From assembly GCA_007844125.1 (NCBI GenBank), contig CM017568.1:11665854-11729853 (forward strand): a stretch of 64,000 nt of DNA, given 5' to 3'. Below, in pieces: positions 1-12,700 of the stretch. The translations under genes and the position numbers were made by a program. This stretch comes from Sinonovacula constricta. Lineage: Eukaryota > Mollusca > Bivalvia > Cardiida > Solecurtidae. Every line of letters begins with the position of its first letter. Within the stretch, counting starts at the first letter, position 1. The notes beneath the pieces were generated by a model. It was not told the DNA's origin and did not search any database. It saw nothing but the letters and a program-made list of their open reading frames with translations.

Positions 1-3000
1 AATTGGAGCAATTCGACTATAGTAATGCATTTTTATACTAGTCATGATTGAAATTAAATGTGTGGCATGTAGGGAGTTGGCAACATGTGCAACCTATTTT
101 GGTGTGTGTATTTTTTGCTCTTTTATCCTATTTTCATTAACTCATTGAGCCCTACAGCCAATTAACCAGTCATCCCCTAGGGGCATTTCTCCAGTCATCC
201 CCTACACCTGGTGGGGGTCTTATCTGCCCCTCATGCCTGGTGACACATCTGGTGTGGATTACCGGTCAGTGTAAGATATTGTGGGTGGATGTATACACAA
301 CACAATAAACATGTCATTTTGGATATACTCTAAAAGTATATTTTCACATACTTGCAGCACAGAAAGTGCTTTACACAACCGTGTAATTTTTAACACTGTA
401 AGAAAAGAAATACTTCAGAAAAGAAAGAAAATGACTTAAATCCGAAGAACAAGTAAGATTAATAATATCAAAATTTCAAATGATTAAAATAAGATATAAT
501 TGACCTCATCAAGTTTTCTTATGTTTATAACGTAAAAAACACTGCTTTATTTAAAAAAAAAATATAATGATTAACTTTAAAACAGTCGGCCGTCTTTAAT
601 TGAAAGTTGCGATTTACAGGTAGTTTGAAAAAATAACGCTCTTAAACTTCATACTTGATTGAAAACTTCCGCTATTTCCAAGCGTTAGCTTTTGTCTTTT
701 GATCTGTTGATATTTGCAATTATATTATAATTGGATCTGACACAGGTAATTCCACAAATCCGCCGATACATGTGCGAATAAATAGGAATTTTAAAGCTAA
801 CAGTAAGGCACATCGCCGTTTTTCTTTGTCTCGACATAATTAATTCATTGTGTTTACATTCGGGTTACATGAAATTCCAATACATATATTTCAGGCCATA
901 AAAACCTTACATGTGACCACGCTTTTTCCTTATCCACAGCTATTTTCAACATAAAATCGGCGTACTCTCAATATAGTTTACTGTATATAACCGAAACCGG
1001 AACTACCCAAAGAAGCGCCACCTCGTTCAAGGGAGGTAAATACGTAGCGAAATCAGGGATAACTCCGTATATCGGTAGGACCCCATTGGTATATACATTA
1101 TATATGTTAAAATACATTGAATATCCTGATTGGCCCATATTAGAAGTACATTAATTTCACTGTTATGTCCTGTTTGGCAGAAAATCAGACTAGACAATAA
1201 TATTTATTTCACTTTTTTTATATAACTGCAATCAAACCAAACATTTATTAGCAAAAACAACTTTGAGAACATGAAAAATGCCTTATTTAGAAGCATATTA
1301 ATATTTATGTTGCGGACACTACACCGTTGCAAACAAAGCTTTTCATTAAATGCGAAAATACCTTAAGGCATTTGGTGAAAGCGCTTGGAATGTAGAAACA
1401 TGTGCCCAAGGCAATTTATATAACAGCAAAGTAAACTTTGTATCTCCTGTTTTTGTAATGTGTGAAGCTCTGTTGCAGACACTACAAAATATTACCCTTT
1501 GCAGGTGTGCAGGAATGACATAATTAAAAACATTGCACACAAAAGCTAGTTCAAAGTTAGGTATGTTTTTGTGTTAAATACTTATAAATCTTGAAAAATA
1601 AACTGCAAAACATTTTATTATTAATTTCTTTTTCAATTAATTGGCTTCTTAATTTCAGTTTGAAAGAAATTGTCAAAATGTATAACAAACTCTACTTGTA
1701 TACAAACCCCTGTCATTTTTTTTTTATTTTTTTTCTTAAAAATTGATGAAACAAAAAGCTAATTAAACTAGAAAGAAATGTTTATAGTGAAATATAACCA
1801 ATGAGTATAAATTGTTAATGCAAAATATAATATTTTGCTATGCAATCCTAGTAATATTTAAATGATACAACATAATGCTGAAAAACCATCATTTTTAGCT
1901 CTTCAAATAATACACAGTGTATATTGTCACGTTACATACCATTTTTCAGCTAAAACAACATCCTAGCGGCATAAAAAATATTTTTTTGCTGCAAACCTAT
2001 TACTAATAACTTCTATGGGACTGTATAACATGATCAAGTTTAAAAATGGACAAATATAGTGAAAATGGCGATAATAAAGTAATAATAAGATCTCTTTACC
2101 AAATTTAACATGCCACTCCTAGGGGCCGTATTCACAAAGCATCTTAAGTCAAAACTTAAAATTATTAAAAATTTTCTTAACACCATTACATTTATACTTT
2201 TGTTTTAAAATGACTTATTTTTGTATAAAAGAAATGTTCTATGAATGCATTTCACACAGATGTAATAATTTTCAATATTAATTACCTAATGAAGGAAATA
2301 TGGGGAACTGAAATTTTCACTTAAATTATTTTTTAACTTAATATTTATCAATTAAATAAATAATGTCCGAAATTACACTGCGTAAATTTGTCCGAAAAAT
2401 ATTCAACTTGTCAGGAATGTAAAATCTCATCATAAGTAATAGCTCCTTAACAACGCTTTACACGAATGAAAACTACAACATTGATATTGACAAAAAAATC
2501 AATACTATCACAATGACCCGCCTTTTGCTATTAGCTCGTAAACTTAGCGATTCCATCGCCGCCGCCATTATTTCGTTTGTACCTGACCTTTTGTGTTTAG
2601 ACAAAGGGCAGGTAATCCAGACTAGGAACACAGTAGATTTACAGTGTACTTAAAGTTACTTTTTTCAGGTCAATACAAAATGGTTAAAAGGTGCTTACAA
2701 GAATTGTGTTGTTTTATAATAAGGAGATTTTTTTTTGGTGAAAATATATTTTGGTCACAGCTTTGAGACTGATTCTGACATAGAATAAAGCAAAAATGCA
2801 ATTTTAAGTTATATCCAAGTAAAATTAAAAAAACAACAACAGTGGAATAGTTATACCATTCATAAGATTTATAAGACAAAATACCTCCCGCACAAAATCC
2901 CTTCCGTTCATTATAGCATAGGAGGACAAACTCAAAATCACTCCTGTAAATTAATTACTGTAAAATATATCTTGAAGTTGGAATTTTATCAGAAAAAAAC

Positions 3001-3326
3001 ATACGGATGCTATTACCATTTACGAGACTTCACTGTGCAAACCAAATAATCATTCTTGCAAAATCTGGAAAATTTACAGAAGGTGATTTATCCGCAGTGA
3101 AAACATTACGGGAGGGTGTTAGTCTGCTATTGCTAAAATTAACAGAAAGAATTGTGTGATCGAAAGATTCTGTCCCAACTCCGTTTTTAGCACAAACACA
3201 TAGTTAAAGAATTATGTATTAAGTTGCAAAACAGAGAAAAGGGAAGATATATTGCTAAGTTGGGAGTTATTTTATAATTTAGTGATCTGCAGCTGTAGGA
3301 AGCACCATGTGTAGCAAAAGTACTTA
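1..3326. other. AT-rich intergenic DNA, no gene seen
   Basis: No reading frame here looks like a conserved protein, and I see no run of exons with matching splice phases. Most of it is AT-rich with many homopolymers. Near 2124 a motif beginning GGGGCCGTATTCACAAAGC, followed by AAGTCAAAACTTAAAAT-type sequence, resembles dispersed repeats I associate with bivalve genomes; that recognition is from memory and not verified. Confidence 0.5.
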
Positions 3327-4200
3327 AAGGTGGTTTTCGACAGTTTTGACCAAAACTATTTTCATTAAACATCATAATAAACCATTGTTACCTAAACAGA
3401 TCTCGCAAGATGCCAGGCGCGTATCTGGGTCGTTTTTTATGTTATGCACAAGTACGGGGGCGGGGTGGGTGCGGGGGGGGGGGGGGGAGCAGGGCATGCT
3501 ACATTGGTTCATGTGCATTTTAGGACCTTTGTCGCCGCAAAATAGTGAAAAGAAAAGAAAAACAAATACGTTTTTTTGTTTGGTATTGACTAAAATAAAA
3601 CTTTAAGACACAATATAACTTGAAAATACGGAAATAAAACATATTATGCCTAACCTGGGTTATGCATCGTCTTTTTAAGTGTTTTTGGCAATTTTAGATT
3701 TTGAATTTTCGAACAGAGGTTACGCACGTGCGTAAAGTGCGTAATGGCAGACACGCGCCTGCAAAATGCTGTTGATTGATGTCCTACACCTGTCTGACAA
3801 GTGAACCATAACGACATAGTCGTAATTTCAAACATGTTTTTTTCATATCTGAGCCATGCTGCACAATTAGCTATTTTAAACTTTGAAAACTATGTGGCCA
3901 CTTATATTTTAGCTCATCCACGTCATACGCTCTGACGTCGATGTCTTTTGTCAGCAAGAATACCAATTGTTCTTATTTATAGATTTGGGCATGAACATTA
4001 ACGTGTTGGTTAACGAGTTTTACTGCCCTTAACTTGAGATACTGTTGAAAATCATCAAAGCTTAGACTGAAGAACGATTTTATTGTCCTGTAGAAAGCAT
4101 GTACAAATAACCCAAACAGAGATAAGATATTGATAGATATAGGCAAACAGTCTGAAACCTCTTTTAACAAACTGTGCAGTTTTTTCCTTGGCTCCAAGCT
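3327..4200 (+). repeat. Dispersed repeat, copy A
   Basis: This stretch matches 53959-54440 in the same orientation. Shared segments include AACCATTGTTACCT, ACAGATCTCGCAA, TTAGCTCATCCACGTCAT and GACGTCGATGTCT, in the same order. Copy A carries about 340 extra bases (roughly 3415-3760), including a G-run near 3474-3487, that copy B lacks. No coding capacity or terminal repeats were recognised, so the class of element is unknown. Confidence 0.65.
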
Positions 4201-5589
4201 CTTGCTGTTTCAAACATTTAAACACAGCTGCAATATGCATTGGCATATTGTAATTATTATTGTTTCCAAAAATCCAAATGAACAGTGAACTGGAACACGA
4301 TGGTAGTTTGACGATGTGTGCACTATCTATATTTTTGTCCAAGTTTTAATAAACACTTTGCTTGTTTGATGTGCCGAAACTCAAAACTTTGTTATTTTGT
4401 TCGTTCTGCAATCATTACTGATAGTTGTATTTTTGTCAGGCCTTCACGGCATATATGTACTGTTTGATTTGTCATACCATTGAATGAAGGCTTCACTGGA
4501 AATTTTGGTGTTTTTATAAGACGTGTTTTAGTTGTAACTTCCATAATTACTCTACATCGAAATTGAGTACAACACGTTCACGAACATCCAACATAATTCG
4601 GGCAATATTAATGCATATCGGTTAAGCATAATATCCGACGATACTGAAATGGTTGTTCGCTGCAAAATTGCGCTAACACAGCAAGATTGTTTTTAGTTAT
4701 TATTATTTTCTTTCCAATATATGCAAACGACGATCGATTGGAAACCGAAGCTACAAATGCATTCTACCTGTATTTTACGATCTAGCGCGAAGGGAAGTAT
4801 GTGTTTGCCTATTTCGGCATATTTTGGAAGAATTCGAACCGGTTTTCAGCAACAAAGTTATGTTGCTAAAGGTTTCTGTCTTCCTATTTTCAGACTTTCG
4901 GAGTCATTATAATAAAACCAACTAAATCTACTAACCCCTTTTGTTCAGATACACTTCAGAACGCATCTCCGACATTGTAAAACATTTCTTTCGGACCCCC
5001 GCCGCCCCCTCCCCTATAGAACGTATGTCATATTTGATCTTCGACCCACACCACCCACCCCACCCCCGGCTGAAAACTTCTGGATCCGGACCTGTGTACA
5101 AACACAATGCCGTCATGTCTCCACCTCTAATTATCCCTTTATAAACCCAGAAGATCTACCAGGTTTATACGGCACTTTATCAGACAGTTATCATTAGGAA
5201 ATGTGCATATATCACTGTTACTTTTTGTATGCACACCATTGTCGTGAATTATGTACTAAAACATGACAGAACTTAATCTATTTATAGTCTAAGTAGTGTA
5301 AGTCTTTATGCAAGTTAAGATGTGTTGATTCTTATGTTCTATTAATAGCAGGAGTAATAGTAGTAATTGTGCGTTAAACGTGCAATAGTATTGTTATATC
5401 CGTCACATATTATTCACCTAATTGTATTGAGGAGAAGTCGAAAATGTGCAGCAAGTCTGCGACTCGAACAATGTACGCTTTGCAATTAATCGAATTGATG
5501 GCTTTATCAACAGAACAAATCCATCCTCTAACTCTGCTTTCATGCATACACTAACACAGGACAGACATATAGACAAGCAAATAGACTGA

Positions 5590-5690
5590 AGCACACAAGC
5601 ACACACTCTCTCATAAACGCACACACGCACACACGCACGCTCACACTCGCGCGCGCACACACACACACGCGCGCACGTACGAACGCACAC
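5590..5690. repeat. CA/CG-rich microsatellite
   Basis: A run of CACACG, CACGCG and CACAC units. Related CA-rich runs occur at the matching places of block 2 (26440-26512 and 28556-28600), so the microsatellite predates the large duplication. The open minus-strand frame across it reads only Cys/Val/Arg repeats and is not a gene. Confidence 0.85.
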
Positions 5691-5844
5691 AGGCCCCTCC
5701 GTCGAAATGCTGTTTTAGCACGAACGTGTGACGCACCCGCACATTCTCACATGCACTAGAATGCAAGAACAAATTCATCACGCATAACACAACGACAAAT
5801 TATGTACATAATTTTTATTAAGGTTTTAACGGACGTCGCATGCA

Positions 5845-6017
5845 ATGTGCAAGTGTTGTGGAAACTGCTTGTCAGTATATGCTGAAGATGTCAAACAGTG
5901 TGCTAAAGCATGCAACACATGTGCTGAGAAAGGCTGCAGTGATTGGAGCAGCAAGGAGAGCCGGTACGCAGTGACGACGCAGCCCCAATCCCGTGATCGC
6001 CAGGAACAACCCCAAAA
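5845..6017 (+). CDS. Candidate first coding exon, Cys-rich
   Basis: The frame opens at ATG 5845, 18 bases after an in-frame TAA, and runs to a GTAAGT donor at 6018, ending in phase 2. That is exactly what the next exon (10526) needs. It encodes about 57 residues with eight cysteines in pattern C-X2-CC-X2-C, then C-X3-C-X2-C, then C; short pieces read MCKCCGNC and CNTCAEKGC. The spacing suggests a small metal-binding or disulfide-rich module, but I do not recognise the family. The block 2 counterpart (about 29045-29162) keeps the donor and part of the Cys pattern but has an in-frame stop. A start further upstream through splicing cannot be excluded. Confidence 0.5.
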
Positions 6018-6753
6018 GTAAGTGAATAGAACGTCTACAATTTTGAATGACCCCATACGCCTTTATTACAGGCCCGGTTCAAGAGTTGTTAACTATGAGT
6101 GATTGTTTGGTCTGTCACAAGTTAGTTACCAAATTTAGGTTTTCGTGCTAAACGGAAGTTATTAAAATGTGCCCCAATTTAATACATGAATAGTAAAAGT
6201 TATATTCCAGTCTCCTCATTTAGTTATACATTTTTTTGCTCACGCATTTAGCACATTCCTTTGTAAATTCATAAATCATTCCTTGATTCCTTTTCCCACT
6301 TCGCCAACTTTCTATACTGTTGGCACAAAACGAAAGTTGGTTATGAGTATGTATCAAGGTTTATTCTGTTGTGCAAATACATCGTCAAATTAGAGATTTA
6401 TTTTTAAAAATACAGTGACAAGTAAAATTCAATAATTCAGCGCTGAAACATTTGTGTTTTGTTTAACTTCAGCTTGATTTACTCTTAATAGTCATCGTGG
6501 AGATATTATTATAAAGTTCATAAAACTCAAAATATGAATAATCTATTAATTTAGTTGTAAAGTATTACTTGTTAGTGCTGTTCTTTCATCTCGTTCTTGA
6601 TGATGGAGATTATAAGTTATCAATTGTTTTACTGAATAATAGTTGTTGTTGTAGTTGTTGTTGTTGTTGCTATCGTTGTTGTTGTTATTGATGATAATGG
6701 TGATGATGATGATGATGATAATGATGAAAATAATAATAATAATAATAATAGTA

Positions 6754-6795
<42 letters not shown>

Positions 6796-9700
6796 TGCAA
6801 GTGTTCCCGTTAGTATATTTATAAAAAGTATGAAAATGTTATGCATAATTATAACTTTAGATAAGAGCAAAAAAAAATCTTTCACGCAATACATTACACC
6901 AAATGTGATATATACAACAAAAAAAAGTGGAAACTTTCACGCAATACATTACACCAAATGTGATATATACAACAAAACATAGTGGAAACTTTCACGCAAT
7001 ACATTACACCAAATGTGATATATACAACAAAACATAGTGGAAATTTTCACGCAATACATTACACCAAATGTGATATATACAACAAAACATAGTGGAAACT
7101 TTCACGCATTACATTACACCAAATGTGATATTTACAACAAAACATAGTGGAAACTATCTTCTGATGAGTGATAGTATGGTTCGGGAATTTTTTGTTATCA
7201 CCATTATGTTTGATTGCTTACAGGTAAACTCAGATCGTGAAATGAAAAGTGGAAACGTAAAACATGTGTGAAGTTGGCAATGTGGGAACAACTCTACTAA
7301 AATGCAATGTTTATGTTATATTTGTTTATGGGACAAGGATTTCGTCTGACTACCCCGAGCAAGGGCTGAATAAATATAGCTAGCCGGTAGGCTACCTGAT
7401 TGGCTTAAATATGCATGTTTTATTGAAGTGGCGGGTCTATGCCTTCTTTAGAGGATCATCCAGCAAAAAATACTTAGGCACCACTATATAAGGGCCATTA
7501 TGGCTCTGCGAGGTACCTTAAATAATGGTAAACGCACGAAGACGTAGCATCGTAGAGTGTTATGTGAACGATAACATTTACAAGTAGAAAGTGTGTTCGG
7601 GAAGATCTCAACTAGCTAAACTTGTCGAAAAACAAAACACAAAAACGTTATGATGTGATGTGACGTACTTAGTGTAGGGAGTTACTTTGCATTTTGTCAT
7701 AATGCCTCATTTCTTTCTTCTTGTTTGACTCAAGTTTCTAATATCTTCCTCTGGGGCAATGTATTTTGGCATCAAATTTGACTTGGCTAATTGGTGCAAC
7801 TGATCTGAACTGTCTACCTGGTAATAATTCCGAGGGTGTGTAACCAATATCTAATGGGGGTATTTCTTTACTCAATTTTGCTTTCGTGAGGATCCGTTTG
7901 TAGATGTTGACATGAACCCCACTGAATCCATTTCCGAATGGATGATGTGGACTGGAAGTTTAATCATTCAAATCCCAACTCTTTGCGAATTCGACAACCT
8001 CTGAGCTACTGTTACTCGGTCCATTGTCTGATACAACTACTTCATGGATTCCAAACTTTACAAATACATGAGTTACATTGGATTGATGACTGTGTTGCTT
8101 CTCAAGCTGGGAAATTCTTTAACCTTGATGTAGTGGAAGTAGTAACATTCCACAACAATGTCATTCTTTTCATTCAAAGGGAACACATCTGGGGCAACAG
8201 TTTGCCAGGGATAGTCATGTTCTAAGCAAATTGGACAGTTAAGCAGGGAATGCTTAATGTCACTTGAAATCCGAGGTCAAAACATAATAGTGCGAGCTCT
8301 GGCAAAGGACGTTTCTACACACATATGACCTTTGTCCGGATAACTGAATGCTTAGTTATGAACGATTCTGTACTGTGGGATTCCATAGAATATGAGACCG
8401 TAATTAGTCCAACATCTTCGGATGTCTGGAGGCTAAACAGAAAGTTTTTCCTTATATCTACAATATGGAATTCTATCTGTTTTGAATGTCTGTTCCCCGC
8501 ATGGAAACACTTGAACTGAACTGTACCCATTGACATCAGTGGCGTTCCATCGTTTGCCGAAAGACGTACATTGGAACGTTTCAGTGATCCCTTCACACAA
8601 ATACTTTGATACTCAGAAAGTGGCTCCCCGTGAGTCCGCTACCAACTTGAATTTAATTCTTTTGCGATTTGTTCCTACACAAATTTCAGAAACACCTGTC
8701 CATTGACAACTTTAGATTTTACAACAAACGCATCGTAGTCGCAGGAATCCATTTTGTCCTCGTTTGTTCTAATATTGTGTACTGTTTTACTTCTGCACAC
8801 AACTGCAAAGTGATTCCATCCTTCGCATTCACGACATTGTAGACCCTTCGCAAGACATTCGTCGCGGCGGTCATGTTTCCTCCCACATTTGCCACATGCG
8901 TTGGATTCGTTCGTTCCCTGCGTCCACGATTTGTTAGCACCCGACGTACCCAAACGACCCGATTCCCGGTCCGATCCCCGGTGTTGGACGGCTCCGGATT
9001 GGGTAGATGCTCTGTGCGGCTTCCATGTTGGCCCACTGTGCGGTTATCTTCTTGAAAACTTTTCACTTTTCATATGTTCTAATTTTTCCTGAGCGTACTC
9101 GTACGTTTGGCATATATTTACAGTTTTATCGGGTGTTAATAAACTACTTCTGTTACTAGTTTTTCTCTAATCTTCTCAGAGTTTATCCAAAACACATTTC
9201 GGTCCGAAATCATATCATCTCTGGAGTCCTCTAAAATGCATATTTTTCAGCAATGAGTTTTCAATTCGGTGATATACAATTTGATGGAACTGTCTCCTTG
9301 TCGCTCATTATTGAATTTGTTACGTGGAATAAAGGGTTCTATCCCGGCTGTACATACTCTTGGAAAGCGTCCGCGACTTTTTTTTCCAGAAATGTCCTGT
9401 CATCAGCTGACAAGTCAAGTGTGTTGAACACTTCTCGGCTTTTCTCAGCGATTCACAATAGCAAATATGTGTCTTTCACATCTATTTTTCTGTAAGGCCG
9501 TCTTCAAGGATCAGTTCGGAATGCTGGCGGAACTGTTTGAAGGTTTCTGCCAGATTCCACTTGTCCAAGTCCATTCTGAGGGTAGGGACACCCGTTAAAT
9601 CCATGCTGCAGGAATTTATGTTCAGAATTATTTATCCGTAAAATATTCTAACAATTAACTCCAACGAAGGAAAATAATAAATAATGCGTGTGCCTGTGAC

Positions 9701-12700
9701 ACAAACAGTTTTGTTAAAGAACATTGCAATTTAAAGAACATTGCAATTATTAGACATGTAATACGTGTACTAGTATTTACCTTATATATCTTGCGTTCAC
9801 ATTGTAACATTGTATAACATGAAAATAACACACGCAGCACACATTGTCTTAAGATCAAGGGTCTTTTGTAAGATTATCATATTTTATCAAACAACCGACT
9901 CATTACACATCCGATATTGTGTAAAGACACTGAACGGATTGTTATTGTGTTTCTTTGTCAGTCAAAAGCTCTAACTAAAGGAATTATGAACATAGTTACA
10001 TTTGACATAAGTTTTGGAGTTGTAGTTGACCTTAGTCTTGAACTGTGCAGAGGTTCATATTTTAGAAAATTGTTGGATGCATTGTCGCTTTGAAGATGAA
10101 TACCTCAAACTGATGAATGCTGTTTTGATGGTTATATGAATGAACTTATTCCAGTACTTGTTATCAATTCGAAATATTAAAAGTTATTCCGGGCAGTTTC
10201 TGCAACAATCGTTTGTGTCCCAGTTTGAATTATCTTTTCTAGCATTCGTTAATTGTATTATATTTTTACGCTAATATGAAAAGCAAAGTAGTTAAAAAAT
10301 TACCAGGGGCGGCTAAAGTCGAAGCCGGGTCGACGAATTAAAATGTTTGGGTGTCGTTTTAAAACATCCAGAGGTTACATGTATGCATGTTATGGTTCAA
10401 GCGATGTCTGTCATACATGTTGGTTTTCAGTATTTAATAATCTAAACAGAAATAAGAAGTATTTTAAAAAACAAATAGCAATATAGCACATTAAAATCAT
10501 CCTTCGTATATTTCTATTTTTGCAGTGAAAACGCAAGTTTATTACAAGACCGTGTGCCATTTCAAAGTGAAAGTGACGACTTGAGAACCAGGTTTGAGCT
10601 TCTTTTCCTTCTTCTTGTTTGACTCAATTTTCTGTTTAACTTCCTCTGGGGCTATGTATTTTGGCATCAAATTTGACTTGCTAGTTGGTGCAATTGATCT
10701 GAGCTGTCCACCCATTAATAATTCGGAGAAAGTGTTACCAATATCTAATGAGGTATTTATTTACTCAAGAATACCAAGTAATGATTCTCACTTTGGGGAT
10801 TTTGCTTTTGTAGGAATCCGTTTGTAGACTTTGACATAAACCTCACTGAATCCATATCCGGATGGATGATGTGGACTGAACGTTTAATGATTAGAATCAT
10901 AACTCTTTGATAATTCGACAAACACTGAGGTACATGTACTGTAACACGGTCTATTGTCTTATACATCTATTTGAGGGATTCCAAACCTTGCAAATATACC
11001 ATTCATATGATTGATGACTGTATTGCTTCTCATGTTTGGCAGTTCCATAACCTCAAAGTAGTGGGACTAGTAATCTAATACACCAATGTAATTCTCGTCA
11101 TTATTAGTGAACCAATCATTGGCCACAATTTGCCAGGAATTGTCTGGTGTCTCATGTGACATAAGTGGTTCCCTTGCATTAGAATTGCCATGTTCTAAGC
11201 AAATTGAGCAGTTAAGCACAACTTGCTTAATGCCACTTGAAATCCGAGGCCAAACATGCTATTGCGGGCTCGGGCTAAGGACTTGTCCATATGACCTGTG
11301 TGGATAAGAGCATGCTTTTTCTCAAGGCTTGTGGCGCAACAATTTTGTGACCTTTAATGATAATGTCTTCAACAAGAGTAGAGTCATCGCAGTAATACCA
11401 GTAATCTGGTAATTGTGAATTGCATTTCTTTGTTTATGTTAGGCCAACCAAATAATATCAGTTGTTTCAGGTGCGATAACTGCTGGTTTGTGTCAGTACA
11501 ACGCCTAATTTCTTGCATTTTTCTGTCATCTACGGGTGAGTTAGTCATGACCATATTGACTTGCTATTCTGCATATTGAGATAGGTCTGGACAAGCGCCT
11601 GAAAATGGCTTCCTTAACAACGTGTCAGGAACGAGAATGTCTTTCCCCGGTCTGTATCTAACCCTAATGTCATAGGGTTTCATTTGTAACATCATTTGTT
11701 GCAAATGAGCAGGTTCGCTGTGAAGCGGTTTTCAGAACACAGGAATCAATGACAAATGGTCTGTTTCAACCTTGAACTTTCTACCATAAACCCATTTATG
11801 GAAGCGTTTTAGTCCAAACAATAGACCAAGACATTCAAGCTCTATCTTTCCTTAATTCTCTTCCTAGAAGAGATTGACTTGCTTGCAAATGCAATTGGTC
11901 TACCACTTTATAACAATGTGGCACCTATGCCTCCTCTTGAACTGTCCGTCTATAATGTGACTGGCTTGTCTGGGTTATAGTAACCTAGGAAGGGGCATTT
12001 GCTGGACATTTGTCGGGGCGGTCATGTTTCCTTCCACATTTGCGCTGGATTCGTTCGTACCCGGCGTTCACGATTTGGTAGCACCCGACGTACTCGAACG
12101 ACCCGGTCTCCTGATTGGCTAGATGCTCTGTGCGGCTTCCTTGATGGCCCATTGCGCGGAAATCTTTTTCAGTTTGATTTGATATTGTCTATCAACTTTA
12201 AACTTTTCATATGTTTTAATTGTTCCTGAGTGCACTCGTGCATTTGGCATATCTTTACAGTTTTATCGGGTGTTAATTTATCTCCTTCTGTTTTGTCAGA
12301 GTTTACCCCGAACACCATTCGGTGCCAAATCATATCATCTCTTTAGTCCTCTCCAAATGCATATTCTACTGCAAGAGTTTTCAATTATGTGATATACAAT
12401 TCGATGGAACTGTCTCCTTGTCGCTCATTATTGAATTTGTAACGTACAAATACAGGGTTAGATCTCGACTGTACATAGTCTTAGAAAGCGTCCGCTACTT
12501 TCTTTCCGAACTTTCTTGTCATCAGTTCACAAGTCAACTGTGTTGAAAACCTTTCTCAGCGATCCACAATAACAAAACTGTGATTTTCACATCATCTTTC
12601 TTTTCTTCAAGTGCGCTTTCAAAGATCAGTTCGGAATGCTGGCGGAACTTTTTCACGGTTTCTGTCAGATTCTGATGGTCCCAGTCCATTCTGGGAGTTG

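Larger units (their letters stand above)
7690..9610 (-). mobile_element. Gypsy-like retrotransposon remnant 1 (deleted, frameshifted)
   Basis: Read on the minus strand the order is gag-like region (about 9500-9100), zinc knuckles (8953-8675), aspartic protease region (8596-8315), then integrase and its C-terminal part (about 8320-7690). Reverse transcriptase and RNase H, which should lie between protease and integrase, are missing, so an internal deletion joins the two. Frames are broken throughout. No LTRs were recognised. The element sits antisense in an intron of the MIEAP-like gene and matches remnant 2 (10592-12720). Confidence 0.75.

Noticed and set aside
5418..5690. Cys/Val/Arg-rich minus-strand frame that looks like a small Cys-rich peptide
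   Set aside because: The cysteines come from the CA/CG repeat.
6546..6894. Poly-Ile and poly-Tyr minus-strand frames
   Set aside because: By-products of the AAT/GAT/TTG microsatellite.
8873..9092. Plus-strand Arg/Pro-rich frames
   Set aside because: Antisense shadows of the Gypsy gag and zinc-knuckle region.
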